A stretch of DNA of 64,000 nucleotides from Membranihabitans marinus (GTDB lineage: Bacteria; Bacteroidota; Bacteroidia; Chitinophagales; Saprospiraceae): NCBI RefSeq assembly GCF_021729155.1, contig NZ_JAJQYA010000011.1, positions 1 to 64,000 of the forward strand, given 5' to 3'. The notes beneath the pieces are model-generated. The model searched no databases and was not told the DNA's origin. It worked only from the letters and a program-made list of their open reading frames with translations. A program made the position numbers and the translations under genes. Position 1 is the stretch's first letter, and each line of letters starts with the position of its first letter. Of the stretch, positions 9,603 through 20,210 are shown in pieces.

Positions 9603-11609
9603 ATGAGACTATTTTATTTGTTTACACTGGTTATGTCCACTACTTTATTTACCCAATGCAGTCAGACGGTAGAACAAGGGCCTGGTGACCATAGATATCG
9701 TGAGGGAGTAGAGAAAATGCGATACAATAATCCAGATTTATTGGTCGATCTAGATGTGGGATTTAAATCTGTGCCCATGCCTATGGATTTTGATGGTGAT
9801 GGCGATCTCGATTTATTGGTATCTGCTTCCGGTAGTTATGTGGAGTCTGGAGTCCATTATTTTGAAAACATCAGTGGCAATGTGGATATGCCTGTTTACC
9901 GACAGGGTGACCGCATGTCCAGTGATCGATTTAGATTGGGACATGATGGCAAATATTTTGCAGTGTCTGAAGTGGAAGGTAAAATCCATGTATTGACTCC
10001 CGATCGGGTAAATGAATCACTTAAAATGTATGAGAGCGTTCCGGAAAATGTATTTTGGAAAAATACGACCTTGTCCATTCCACCAAGAGGGTATGTAGAA
10101 GGAACGGGGAACAATACCTGGAAAATGATAGATTTTGATGGGGATGATCTTTACGATCTGGTCTGTGGATTGTCTGCGAATACTGGGAACTATTTATTGT
10201 TTTTTAAAAATGTAGGAAGTAATGAAGATCCTAAATACAATGATCCAGAAACCATATTGATGGAAAATGGAGAAATCCTGGGCAAGGAATTGTATCTAGA
10301 AGTTCCTTTAGCAGACTATGACAATGACGGCGATCTCGATTATGTAGCCATTATGCCATTTGCTCAGATAATGTATTTTCAGAATAAGGGAAATCGTCAA
10401 CAACACCGATTTACTACTGGTCGGAAATTGACTTATGAGGGTGAAGATATTCAGATGTATACGCGGTATGGAAATGCTACCAAATTGCGCGCTGTTGATT
10501 TGGATGGAGATGGTTATATAGATATTATTGCTGGAGATGAAGAAGGAAAAGTTTCCTTTATTAAAAACACAGGGAAGGTCATCGATGGAATGCCCCAATT
10601 TATGCAACCACGGTTTTTGCAACAAAAAGCTAAATATTTGGATTTAGGCGCATTAGTAGCACCTAGAGTGTTTGACTGGGACAATGACGGATACGATGAT
10701 ATCGTGACGGGAAATGGAGCGGGAGATATTCTATTTGTCAAAAATCTGGGAGGCGCTATTCCGAGATGGGATCGGCCCCAAATGTTAGAAGTCGATGGTC
10801 AACCATTGCGTATAATTCCCACAGAGGCTTTGCCCAATACAGAAGATCCTCACTGGGGATACACTACTCTAGATGTAGGGGATTGGGATGGTGATGATGT
10901 ACCAGATCTATTGGTCAATGAACACAATGGCAATATTGTATTTGTCAAAAATAATGGCAGCCGCAGTCAAGCTGATTTGGTAGCTCCAGTGCCCATTGAA
11001 GTAGAATGGGAGGGACAACCTCAAAAACCTGCTTGGACGCCAGGAGTTTCTCAAGGCAATGAGTTGTTGGCGCCGTGGCGGACTTCCCCCTATATGATGG
11101 ATTTTAACGGTGATGATTTAATGGACTTGGTGATGTTGGATTATCAGGGATATCTTGTAGTCTATCCCCGATTTAAAGAGGATGGGATGTTGAAGTTGGG
11201 CCACCCTCAGCGAGATTTTGTAGATCCTTCTGGCCAACCTATTTTACTCAATCAACGGATTAATTCCAGTCATGGTCGATTGAAGATTACCTTCGCGGAT
11301 TGGGATGGTGATGGACTAGAAGATTTAGTGTTTTCTTCTAAGCCGGCTGTGGACTGGATGAAAAATGTGGGACGGAAAGATGGTAAAATCGTCCTCCAGT
11401 ATATGGGTAGAGTGGTATCTCGTACCATGATGGGCCATACCGATGGTCCAGTGGTTTCGGATTTTAATAGAGATGGTATCCTCGATTTGTTGGTGGGTAC
11501 GGAAACCGGAGTAGTCTATTATTGGGAGCGAAGTAGTGAAGCGCAAACCACGACCATGACCACTGTAGGCAAGCAAGAAGCAGCTAAGTATCCATATTTT
11601 AAACGATAG
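9603..11609 (+). CDS. VCBS/FG-GAP repeat lipoprotein, second of a tandem pair
   Basis: The 668-residue paralog of the preceding protein has lipobox LFTQC (C19) and nine DxDxDG-type loops. Similarity runs end to end and is strongest near the N-terminus (LLVDLDVGFKSVPMPMDF) and the C-terminus (MGHTDGPVVSDFN, LLVGTETGV). Signal peptides and the ~140-190 region differ. This points to tandem duplication followed by divergence, perhaps giving two binding specificities. It is probably outer-membrane anchored and co-transcribed with the GH32 gene 45 nt downstream. The function is inferred only from fold and context. Confidence 0.75.
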   Translation: MRLFYLFTLVMSTTLFTQCSQTVEQGPGDHRYREGVEKMRYNNPDLLVDLDVGFKSVPMPMDFDGDGDLDLLVSASGSYVESGVHYFENISGNVDMPVYRQGDRMSSDRFRLGHDGKYFAVSEVEGKIHVLTPDRVNESLKMYESVPENVFWKNTTLSIPPRGYVEGTGNNTWKMIDFDGDDLYDLVCGLSANTGNYLLFFKNVGSNEDPKYNDPETILMENGEILGKELYLEVPLADYDNDGDLDYVAIMPFAQIMYFQNKGNRQQHRFTTGRKLTYEGEDIQMYTRYGNATKLRAVDLDGDGYIDIIAGDEEGKVSFIKNTGKVIDGMPQFMQPRFLQQKAKYLDLGALVAPRVFDWDNDGYDDIVTGNGAGDILFVKNLGGAIPRWDRPQMLEVDGQPLRIIPTEALPNTEDPHWGYTTLDVGDWDGDDVPDLLVNEHNGNIVFVKNNGSRSQADLVAPVPIEVEWEGQPQKPAWTPGVSQGNELLAPWRTSPYMMDFNGDDLMDLVMLDYQGYLVVYPRFKEDGMLKLGHPQRDFVDPSGQPILLNQRINSSHGRLKITFADWDGDGLEDLVFSSKPAVDWMKNVGRKDGKIVLQYMGRVVSRTMMGHTDGPVVSDFNRDGILDLLVGTETGVVYYWERSSEAQTTTMTTVGKQEAAKYPYFKR

Positions 11610-11654
11610 GATTTACTGGATCTCTAGTGAGATCATGAATTTAGACCCTTTCTA

Positions 11655-13310
11655 ATGTTGAATAAATACAAAATGAGAATTCTGATTGTTTTAAGTGCGC
11701 TTGTTCTATGCGCTTCGTTTATAGTGGCTCAAGAAGTGGATAACAGATCAAAGGTGCCATATTTTGTTTTTCCTGACGAAGCGACTGCCCAGGAAGAAAT
11801 GTTGAAAACCAATCCTCTGGTATTGCGTTTTGCAAAATCGAGAGCTCAATTGGCCAATGATGTCCATCTTCCAACCTATCATTTTGTCAGTCCCGAGAAT
11901 AGATTGAACGATCCCAACGGTTTGTGCTATTGGAGAGGTAATTGGCATTTGTTTTATCAAGGTTATCCGCCGGAGGATAAACGACAACACTGGGGCCATG
12001 CTGTAAGCAAAGATCTATTGCATTGGCGAGATTTGCCTTATGCCATTTATCCCGGTCCTGAACACGCTTGTTTTTCGGGATCTACTTTGGTCGAAAAGGA
12101 TCGGGTCATCGCTATGTATCACGGTACTGAAGTAGGTAATATGGTGGCTATCTCTGATGATGATTTGTTATTGAATTGGGATAAACTGACCAATCAAGCC
12201 GTTATTCCTATCCCCGATACTAGTGAAAAAGAGTATAAGATATTTGATCCATTTATATGGAAAAAAGGAGAGTATTATTACTCCTTATCGGGGAGTCAAT
12301 CCTATTTGCAGCCTATGGATCAACCGGTAAGAGCTCATTATTTATTTCGATCAAAGAATTTGATCGATTGGGAATATATGCATGAATTTGTGGAGGGAGA
12401 TCGATTTACTCAAATAGGGGACGATGGGGCTTGTCCATATTTTTGGCCTATTGGAGATCGACATATGTTGTTGTTTTTTAGTCACAATTCAGGAGGTCAA
12501 TATCTATTGGGTGATTACGATACGGATAATGATGTTTTTAAAGCTACATCACATGGTAAGTTTAATTTTGGAGCCTCTAGGCCTTCTGGATTGCATGCCC
12601 CTTCGGCCAGTCCAGATGGGAAAGGTGGTATTATTGTCATTTTTAATGTAAATAAGGGAAAAGAAAACAGGGGTTGGGATCAGATTATGTCTTTGCCGCG
12701 AAGACTTACATTAAAAGGATACGATGAAGTGGTTATTGAGCCCGCTGGTGACATCGAAAGTCTGCGAAAATTCAAAAAGAATATTTCATCTCGAATGATT
12801 CCGGCCAATCGGGAAATATTGCTAGAGGGAATATCGGGCAATGCCATAGAAATAGAGACAGAGATCGACGTCAAGGATGCAGAATCATTTGAACTTAAGG
12901 TCTTGAGATCTGCCGATCAATCTGAATATACTAAAATTTCATTTTACAAAGAGAAGGGGCTGTACAAAGGATTTGAATATAAAAGGGGAAGTCCAAAGTT
13001 TGAACAATACAGAAAAATGCGGTATAGTTTGATTAGTTTAGATACCGATCATTCTTCCGTATTGTCGGATATTAATCATCGACCGCCAGAGGTCGCTCCA
13101 GTTTTGTTGGGAAGTGACGAAAATTTGAAATTGAGAATTTTTATTGATAAAAGTATTGTTGAGGTATTTGTCAATGGGAAACAATGTGTGTCGGCACGTG
13201 TATTTCCTGGGCTCAATGATAGTCTCGGTGTATCGGTAGAATCCAGGGGCGGAGATAGTGAAATAAAATCTCTGAATTTATATGAAATGAATAATATTTA
13301 TAAAAAATAA
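11655..13310 (+). CDS. GH32-family beta-fructosidase-like secreted protein with altered acid/base motif
   Basis: The 551-residue protein has a signal peptide (start at residue 1 or at Met7; cleavage near IVAQ). It carries the GH32 five-bladed propeller motifs: NDPNG (85-89, nucleophile D86), FSGS (140-143), and FDP at 197-199 in place of RDP, keeping the stabilising D198. A C-terminal beta-sandwich ends with a typical IFIDKSIVEVFVNG segment. The family's ECP acid/base motif reads GACP at 258-261, so the usual Glu is not there; D256/D257 lie just upstream. It may hydrolyse fructans such as levan or inulin with an unusual acid/base, have another substrate, or be weakly active. Two VCBS lipoproteins precede it in the same apparent operon. 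Confidence 0.85.
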   Translation: MLNKYKMRILIVLSALVLCASFIVAQEVDNRSKVPYFVFPDEATAQEEMLKTNPLVLRFAKSRAQLANDVHLPTYHFVSPENRLNDPNGLCYWRGNWHLFYQGYPPEDKRQHWGHAVSKDLLHWRDLPYAIYPGPEHACFSGSTLVEKDRVIAMYHGTEVGNMVAISDDDLLLNWDKLTNQAVIPIPDTSEKEYKIFDPFIWKKGEYYYSLSGSQSYLQPMDQPVRAHYLFRSKNLIDWEYMHEFVEGDRFTQIGDDGACPYFWPIGDRHMLLFFSHNSGGQYLLGDYDTDNDVFKATSHGKFNFGASRPSGLHAPSASPDGKGGIIVIFNVNKGKENRGWDQIMSLPRRLTLKGYDEVVIEPAGDIESLRKFKKNISSRMIPANREILLEGISGNAIEIETEIDVKDAESFELKVLRSADQSEYTKISFYKEKGLYKGFEYKRGSPKFEQYRKMRYSLISLDTDHSSVLSDINHRPPEVAPVLLGSDENLKLRIFIDKSIVEVFVNGKQCVSARVFPGLNDSLGVSVESRGGDSEIKSLNLYEMNNIYKK

Positions 13311-13505
13311 TATAACAGTATAGGCATAGATTTATTTGATTCTGATCAAGCATTTATATGAGATCAAGTATTTGGGATTACTCGTGATGATATAGAATAA
13401 ATTGAGGATAGAATTGATTGTAGTTCTGCTAATAATGATGGTGATTGTGGTTTTGAACCCTCGGTGAAGATAAGTCCACAAGCTAATAGAATTCTCAAAA
13501 ATCCT

Positions 13506-16500
13506 TTAATGATGACCTGTTGTGTCATTAGCAATGGCTAGTATTTTTAAACTGTCGTTATTCATAGCGACTGCATAATAAGGTTTTCCCTTGATGGTGA
13601 TGGCTTTTATTTTGCGACCTTGTCCCTTGAGGATGGGCTGAGAAAGTTTCATTTTTTCGAATTTACTCCCTTGGGGATTCCAAATCATTAGACTTCCATA
13701 ATCTGCGTCGTATCTCCCCATTTGAACACTGTTGCCAAAATAATTACCCACCATAAAAAAGTCATTATTCCCGTCGCTATTGAAGTCGGCGACTACAGCA
13801 TCGTGATAGGGAGTCCATTGACAAAGTGGGGGTAAATCTTGAAGCCGATAGTGGCCATCCTCGTTGATCAAAACGGCATTACTCAGATAATTGGCTTCAA
13901 ATATTTTACTGTTATTGATCTCATTCTTTCCCAAGAGGTCAACAATGGAGGCTTGAGCAAAATCTTTGGCGAGTGGAAATTTGTCTTTTATGCTGGGTAT
14001 TTGTTTGATGATGTCCATGACGGTATAAAAGGGGATTTCCTTCCCACCTATATAGTAGGTAAGGATGGGCAGTTTTTTTGCACTATTCCCAAAATTTCCA
14101 TAATACATTCGAATGGGTTGGTCTGCACTGGCCTTAAGTCGACTATTGAGTCCGAGGTTGCCGAGTAAAATATCAGAATCGCCATCGTTATCGTAGTCGA
14201 AAACTTTTATAAAATTCCACCATCCTTTTTTATCGGTTATCATCGATTGAGAAAATGATCCATTGTTATTGGTAAATAGATATATTCCATCCCATTCTAC
14301 GGCAACGAGTAAATCCTGATCGCCATCTTTATCAATATCATGCCAAATGCTGGCTTTGACCATTCCAATGGAATCCAAATCTGTTGAAGTAGCAACCGCA
14401 GAAAATAGACCGTTTCCGTCGTTGTTCAATAAATATGAAGTGGGTATTTCGCCGTAATAGTAAGGAATGGCTCGGCCTCCGATAAACACATCTAAATCAT
14501 TGTCATTGTCGTAGTCAGCTACTGCTAGATTGGAAGCGGTTATCCTAATATCCTGGAAGGCTAGGGGACTTTCTATTAATTTTCCATGGCCATCATTGAT
14601 GAGTAATTGTGGGGTATTGACTGGAGAATCGAGGTAAAATTCATTGCCGCCATTTCCTATTAGTAAATCGTTGTGACCATCATTATTAAAGTCTGCGATG
14701 ACGGCATCCACTTGTTCACAACGAACATCTAGGTGTAGAGATTCTTCTGTCATGTTTTTAAAACTGCCATCGGGCTGTTGAATCATAAGGCTGGGACTTT
14801 CGTGTTTGGCCGACCCAAGAAAGAGATCGTCTAGTCCATCACCATTTATATCTCCAACTGCTAATCCAGGTCCTAAGTCAGAAGTAGAATGAGGTATCAA
14901 TGGTTGTCGATTGAATTCAATAAATGGATTTTCATGGTGGATGAGGTCGAGATTGAAGCGATGGCTAACTTCTTGAACTTCGAGATTGGAAGTGGATTTG
15001 GGATGTGATGATTTATACGGCAGGGATTCTCTATATCGAAAAAGCAATTCTCCACCTTCTACATTTTCCATTTTCTCATATTGTCCCCCTGGCCAAACGA
15101 CAATTACAGAATCTATATTTCCTTTTTTAGCGAAGAGAAGGGGAGTCATCATGGAGGATTGAAAGGCCTTGGTATTGTAGTGTTCGAGGTATTGTAAGTC
15201 TCCATTACTGTAGCAATAGATTTTAGCTCCAATACCGAAGTGGTTCATTTTGCTTCCCTCTAATCGAATGGAGATAGATTCGCCGGCGAATGTGTTTTCA
15301 TAGAGAAATGCCAATTGATTGATGTTATTGGTGACTATGTCATAGTCACCATCATTGTCAAAATCGGCCATTACTGCACTGTTGGAATAACTGTTTTGAT
15401 CGTTGTCAATAGTTGGGGCGAGATCGATGAATCTAAGGTCGGCTTGGTTGGCATAAAATTTATTCTTGATTTTAATTTCCGGAATGGACTCTATCATAGT
15501 TAAATCTTCCATTCTTACTCGGTGAATGTCTAGGTCTTTGCGCAGTTCTAAATTGGAAATGTAGTTTAGAAAATCGAGATCGTTCATTCGTTTGGGAATG
15601 CCATTGGAAATAAAGAGGTCTTTGTATCCATCCATATCCCAGTCTCCAATAATGGGTGACCACGACCAATCCGAGGCATTGACCCCACTATATCTTGCGA
15701 TTTCACTGTATGAATTATTGCCTTGATTGATCTGTAAACTATTCATGGGATATTGATGAAAATACCCATAATCCAACCTAAATTTATAGGTGTGGTAGGA
15801 CTCTTCTGCTTCTGATCTTTTGAGAATGTCGGCATTCTCAGGCAACATATCTAAGGTGAAAATATCTGGCCATCCGTCGTTGTTGAGATCACCTATGTCA
15901 GTACCCATGCTATATCGACTGCTGTGCATCAATTGTCTGGTTAATTCTTCCGTAAACTGACCGTTTTGTTGATTGATATACAGATAGTCGTTTTCATGAA
16001 AGTCGTTGGCGACATAAATATCTGGATATCCATCTGCATTTACATCGCTGAAGGACAATCCCAGACCATAGCCTATGCCGTGGCTCAGTATGCCGGCTGA
16101 TTGGGTGACATCGGTAAAGGTGTGGCCGTCGTTTCGGTACAGGCGATCGCCAGACAATGAATGTTGCTGATTCAAAAATTTTTCCCTTCGATCGAATTTT
16201 CCATCGTGGTGAAGGGCATGATTCATTAAAAACATATCTAAGTCCCCATCTAGGTCGTAATCAAAAAAACCTGCTTGGGTGCTAAATCCTTGAAAGTCTA
16301 ATCCGTAGGCCTGGGCTTGGTCTTCGTAATGAGGAATGTCGTTGTCGTCGATATAGGTGCAAATGAATAATTTGTTTTTTGAGTTCAAATGTCTGTATTT
16401 TCCCACTTGGCAAACGTATAGATCCAATAAACCATCTCCATTGATATCTACAATCGCTACTCCAGTACTCCAGCCATTTTCCTCAGTTCCTAAACCAGTC

Positions 16501-16826
16501 AATGAAGTGATGTCCTTAAATTTTAAATCGCCAAGGTTGAGGTATAATGCGTCTGTGCCCAAATTGGAAGTAAAGAACAAATCGGTTAGACCGTCGTTGT
16601 TGAAGTCTCCCGCTGCCAGTCCCCCTCCATTGTAGTAATACATATAATTGATAATGTTGAGAGAAGTGTCAATGGGCAAATCATTGGAGAAATCGAGGCC
16701 GGTTTTGTCCGCTTCATGTAATATGAAATGTATAGGAGGTGCTATTGATTCACTAGGTTGGCAGTTGTGAAGTGTCAAGCTAATGACTAGCAAGATTAAA
16801 ATTTTATATTGTGTCTGAAATCTCAT
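13506..16826 (-). CDS. large FG-GAP/ASPIC-UnbV lipoprotein, distal gene of the susCD operon
   Basis: The 1106-residue lipoprotein has lipobox LHNC (C22). An N-terminal set of VCBS calcium loops (DFNNDGLTDLFF, DINGDGLLDLYV, DYDLDGDLDMFL) is followed by an ASPIC/UnbV-type module around 545-620 (GIGAKIYCY, IVVWPGGQYEKM) and a second VCBS set (DINGDGLDDLFLGS, DYDNDGDSDILLGN). This is the CRTAC1-like architecture common in Bacteroidota. Its ATG overlaps the TGA of the upstream paralog by 4 nt (ATGA), so translation is probably coupled. As the last gene of susC-susD-FG-GAP-FG-GAP it may be a surface glycan-binding partner of SusD. No enzyme motif was recognised. Confidence 0.8.
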   Translation of the reverse strand: MRFQTQYKILILLVISLTLHNCQPSESIAPPIHFILHEADKTGLDFSNDLPIDTSLNIINYMYYYNGGGLAAGDFNNDGLTDLFFTSNLGTDALYLNLGDLKFKDITSLTGLGTEENGWSTGVAIVDINGDGLLDLYVCQVGKYRHLNSKNKLFICTYIDDNDIPHYEDQAQAYGLDFQGFSTQAGFFDYDLDGDLDMFLMNHALHHDGKFDRREKFLNQQHSLSGDRLYRNDGHTFTDVTQSAGILSHGIGYGLGLSFSDVNADGYPDIYVANDFHENDYLYINQQNGQFTEELTRQLMHSSRYSMGTDIGDLNNDGWPDIFTLDMLPENADILKRSEAEESYHTYKFRLDYGYFHQYPMNSLQINQGNNSYSEIARYSGVNASDWSWSPIIGDWDMDGYKDLFISNGIPKRMNDLDFLNYISNLELRKDLDIHRVRMEDLTMIESIPEIKIKNKFYANQADLRFIDLAPTIDNDQNSYSNSAVMADFDNDGDYDIVTNNINQLAFLYENTFAGESISIRLEGSKMNHFGIGAKIYCYSNGDLQYLEHYNTKAFQSSMMTPLLFAKKGNIDSVIVVWPGGQYEKMENVEGGELLFRYRESLPYKSSHPKSTSNLEVQEVSHRFNLDLIHHENPFIEFNRQPLIPHSTSDLGPGLAVGDINGDGLDDLFLGSAKHESPSLMIQQPDGSFKNMTEESLHLDVRCEQVDAVIADFNNDGHNDLLIGNGGNEFYLDSPVNTPQLLINDGHGKLIESPLAFQDIRITASNLAVADYDNDNDLDVFIGGRAIPYYYGEIPTSYLLNNDGNGLFSAVATSTDLDSIGMVKASIWHDIDKDGDQDLLVAVEWDGIYLFTNNNGSFSQSMITDKKGWWNFIKVFDYDNDGDSDILLGNLGLNSRLKASADQPIRMYYGNFGNSAKKLPILTYYIGGKEIPFYTVMDIIKQIPSIKDKFPLAKDFAQASIVDLLGKNEINNSKIFEANYLSNAVLINEDGHYRLQDLPPLCQWTPYHDAVVADFNSDGNNDFFMVGNYFGNSVQMGRYDADYGSLMIWNPQGSKFEKMKLSQPILKGQGRKIKAITIKGKPYYAVAMNNDSLKILAIANDTTGHH

Positions 16827-19800
16827 GGTCTTCGGTAGATAGCAGGACTATCGTTGTTGATAAAAAAGGCCCAATCACCATTTTCCAATTCCAGTATTTT
16901 TTTTACTTCTCCTCTTATCCGTATTCCCGTCTCACGTTCTGGTATAAATTTCCATTCATCTCTTCCTTCATTGCGCAAAATCCAACCAAAGTTGCCATCT
17001 AATCTTGATAGCTGTGGTATCATCTGGCAATCATTTCCAGCGGCTATTATATCCAAGTCGCTGTCGTCATCTATGTCTTTAATCATTATCGCGTGAATAG
17101 AAGATAGTTGTGCTTCAGTCGGCAATTCAATGACTTTAAATTGAAAGTTACCAAGGTTTTTGGCTATATATGATTTTCGGTAATTGGTATTGTATGTTTT
17201 ACTTTTGGAGAGAAGATTTTGATCCAATATTTCTGTTATATCTCGATTGGCGTAATCGATATGTTTTAGGTTTTGTTTTTTAAGAGAAATGATTTGATCG
17301 GTTAAATCTCTCTTTTGGTGCATGGGTATTTGTTTGTTGTTTTGTTCATAGGTGAAAATTTTATCGACAAAGCCATTGTTGTCAAAATCATTGATCCACA
17401 ATTGCCATAGGCCTTGGGATCGAGATTCTAAATAGGAGTTGCTGCCGTGATTTCCCAATATGAGGTCTGTATTCCCATCTCCATCTATGTCTCCTGATTC
17501 AACACAGTAATACCAACCGGACAATGAATCCAATGAATGAGGAATGTTTTGGATTAGACCATCGGAAAAAGAGTATATTTTAGGTGACATCCATTCCCCT
17601 ACAGCGATTAATTCATTTTTGCTGTCGTTGTCGAGATCTATCGATAGCGCAGAAGTTACCATTTCTAAATCTTTAAAGTTGTTGGCCTTGGTTTGTGATA
17701 CTTCTTTAAAATGACCCTGACCATCATTTTCTAACAAAAAGTGGAGCGGGGAGTAACCAAAATGCATGGGGACCGACCTTGAACCAATAAATAAATCAGG
17801 GTCTCCATCAGCATCGTAGTCCCAGCTGACGATGGTGGCTGTATTCATGCCTTCAGCAATGGGCATTCGATCGCTTTTGCTGAGGTTTCCATGACCATCA
17901 TTGAGATATATTCGATCTACAAGTAAGCTGTGATTAGGAGGGAGGTGATTGCCGCCAGATCCCACGATTAAGTCATAGTCTCCATCTAAGTCAATATCTT
18001 CAAAAATGGCATAAGTGTCTTCGTATGCTGCATCTTCGGTAAGGGCAGGTGAAGATACTGCAGTGTATGCGTCATTATGGGCTAAATACAATTGTCCAGC
18101 TTGGTGGTGACCTCCTCCAATAAATATATCCAAGAGACCATCTCCGTTGATGTCTGCCTGCGCAACAGCAGGACCTTCTTTGGAAACCATGCGATACAAT
18201 CCCCTCTCATGGTAAAAGTCGGTGTAGTCATCTTCTATATGTGGTCGGAAGTATTGATGGTCTGATACTGTGGTTATAGGTCTATTGGTTCTAGAAATCC
18301 AAGGCAGTTGGTTGGCCTGGTAAGTAATGGTAAGGTGGAAGTCTTTGATTTCAGTTACGGTTTGTTGAGTAAGATCTGGCCAAACGACGATAATTGAATC
18401 GGGTAGTCGATTGTTGATTGGGCCAAAAAGCACGGAGTAATCTACTGAAGATTGAAATCCTCGGCTCGGTTGAATTTCGTAAAACTGTATTTTATCTTTG
18501 GTATAGGCATAGACCTTAGTCCCAATCCCAAATGGATTGTCGGAATGACCCTTTATTTTTATAGATAAGGCCGGTTGTTGACTTTGATTTTGGTAGATTA
18601 GCGGATCTTGATTTATAGTATTGACTACAAGGTCGTAGTCGCCGTCATTGTCCAGATCGCCATATGCAGCCCCATTAGAAAAACTTTTTTGATTGAGACC
18701 CCAATCCTTTGTAGTTTCTACGAATGAGAGACCATCGATATTGCGAAACATCGGGTTGTTAAGGGGGATGGAAGGCATGTGGTCGATGATGATTTGCATA
18801 TCTTCTTTTTGGCCGGTAAGAGCCATTTGTTGCATGACTTCGTTGGCAAAAAAGTCCATAAAGTCCAAATCAATTACATCGTGATAGACGCCATTGCTGA
18901 CATATAGATCTGACCACCCATCGTTGTCGGCATCAAACAATAGGGCTCCCCAAGACCAATCAGTAGCCGCAGTGCCAGAGTAAAAACCGATATCTTTAAA
19001 TTTTCCTTCTCCCGTATTGATTTGGAGGGTATTGTGCATGTATTGGTGATAGAGATTTTGGGACAATTTGAGTTTTCTGAGATTGACGTCGTCAAAACTG
19101 GCAGTTGTTTTTATTCTGTATTCTTCATTAGGCATCATATCGGATACAAAAATATCTGGATAACCATCATTATTAATATCTCTGAGATCGGCCCCCATAG
19201 AACTGTGACTAATGTGTTCGAAGTAGTCTTCTAGAGATTCGACAAATCCCCCAGTTTGATTGTTGATATAGAGATAGTCTCGCTCATAAAAGTCGTTGGA
19301 TATATAAATGTCTTCATAGCCATCTTGATTGACATCACCGATGGTCACGCCTAGGCCAAATCCAATGAGGCTTTGATAGATGCCAGCTTCATTAGTGATG
19401 TCCACAAATATTCCATTGTCATTTCTTAGAAATTTGTCTCCTCCTCCTTTTAAAAATTCTTTTACCGGCCAGTCTGATGCTTTTAAATCTCTTTTGTTTG
19501 AAAAATTTAAAGTATTGACTGGAATGAAGCTATTGTTGAGGATATAGGCGTCTAGGTCGCCATCTTTGTCGTAATCAAAAAAGGCGGCGTGAGTAGTATA
19601 TCCGTTGTCGTCTAATCCGTATATAGCGGCTGATTCCGTAAAAGTTAAGTCACCATTGTTGATAAACAATGCATTTTTTTGGTCCTTTCCTTTGACATAA
19701 CCTGCATTGCATACGTAAATATCTAAATAGCCATCGGCATTGATGTCTACCATGACGACTCCAGTACTCCATTTGTCAGTGAGGCTTATACCAGCTTTTT

Positions 19801-20140
19801 GGCTAATGTCTTCAAACTGCCACTGTCCTTGGTTTAGATAAAGTTTATTGGGACCCATGTTGGCCGTAAAATAGAGGTCTGATAATCCATCGTTGTTGAT
19901 GTCTCCAATGGCTACTCCACCGCCATTGTAAAAATTTCTATATTTAAAAATGTTGAGTTCATCGGTATTGGTTATGGTGTTTTGAAAATCGATATTAAGG
20001 GCTTGTGCTTGCATTTGTCGAAACAAGGTCGATGGTGTTTCATCGGTCACAGCAGGTTGACAGCTCCATATGGAAACCAGACCTATGCAAAAAATGACAT
20101 AATGGTGGTTTTGCATTTTTTTTAAGTTGGGTTTAGACAT
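16823..20140 (-). CDS. large FG-GAP/ASPIC-UnbV lipoprotein following susD
   Basis: The 1105-residue lipoprotein has lipobox SIWSC (C27; Met9 is an alternative start). The domain plan matches its neighbour: N-terminal VCBS loops (DINNDGLSDLYF, DINADGYLDIYV, DYDKDGDLDAYI), an ASPIC/UnbV-like block around 545-610 (GIGTKVYAYTKDK, IVVWPDLTQQTV), then more VCBS loops. It starts 70 nt after the susD stop and overlaps the next gene by 4 nt. The near-equal length and architecture of the two proteins suggest duplication. The likely role is surface binding or presentation of the glycan imported by the adjacent SusC/D pair, inferred from operon context. Confidence 0.8.
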   Translation of the reverse strand: MSKPNLKKMQNHHYVIFCIGLVSIWSCQPAVTDETPSTLFRQMQAQALNIDFQNTITNTDELNIFKYRNFYNGGGVAIGDINNDGLSDLYFTANMGPNKLYLNQGQWQFEDISQKAGISLTDKWSTGVVMVDINADGYLDIYVCNAGYVKGKDQKNALFINNGDLTFTESAAIYGLDDNGYTTHAAFFDYDKDGDLDAYILNNSFIPVNTLNFSNKRDLKASDWPVKEFLKGGGDKFLRNDNGIFVDITNEAGIYQSLIGFGLGVTIGDVNQDGYEDIYISNDFYERDYLYINNQTGGFVESLEDYFEHISHSSMGADLRDINNDGYPDIFVSDMMPNEEYRIKTTASFDDVNLRKLKLSQNLYHQYMHNTLQINTGEGKFKDIGFYSGTAATDWSWGALLFDADNDGWSDLYVSNGVYHDVIDLDFMDFFANEVMQQMALTGQKEDMQIIIDHMPSIPLNNPMFRNIDGLSFVETTKDWGLNQKSFSNGAAYGDLDNDGDYDLVVNTINQDPLIYQNQSQQPALSIKIKGHSDNPFGIGTKVYAYTKDKIQFYEIQPSRGFQSSVDYSVLFGPINNRLPDSIIVVWPDLTQQTVTEIKDFHLTITYQANQLPWISRTNRPITTVSDHQYFRPHIEDDYTDFYHERGLYRMVSKEGPAVAQADINGDGLLDIFIGGGHHQAGQLYLAHNDAYTAVSSPALTEDAAYEDTYAIFEDIDLDGDYDLIVGSGGNHLPPNHSLLVDRIYLNDGHGNLSKSDRMPIAEGMNTATIVSWDYDADGDPDLFIGSRSVPMHFGYSPLHFLLENDGQGHFKEVSQTKANNFKDLEMVTSALSIDLDNDSKNELIAVGEWMSPKIYSFSDGLIQNIPHSLDSLSGWYYCVESGDIDGDGNTDLILGNHGSNSYLESRSQGLWQLWINDFDNNGFVDKIFTYEQNNKQIPMHQKRDLTDQIISLKKQNLKHIDYANRDITEILDQNLLSKSKTYNTNYRKSYIAKNLGNFQFKVIELPTEAQLSSIHAIMIKDIDDDSDLDIIAAGNDCQMIPQLSRLDGNFGWILRNEGRDEWKFIPERETGIRIRGEVKKILELENGDWAFFINNDSPAIYRRP

Positions 20141-20210
20141 TTCATCTTATGTAAAATAAATAGACATCTATGAATCGATGTCTATTTGCCATTCGTTGTT
20201 GATTAATTCA

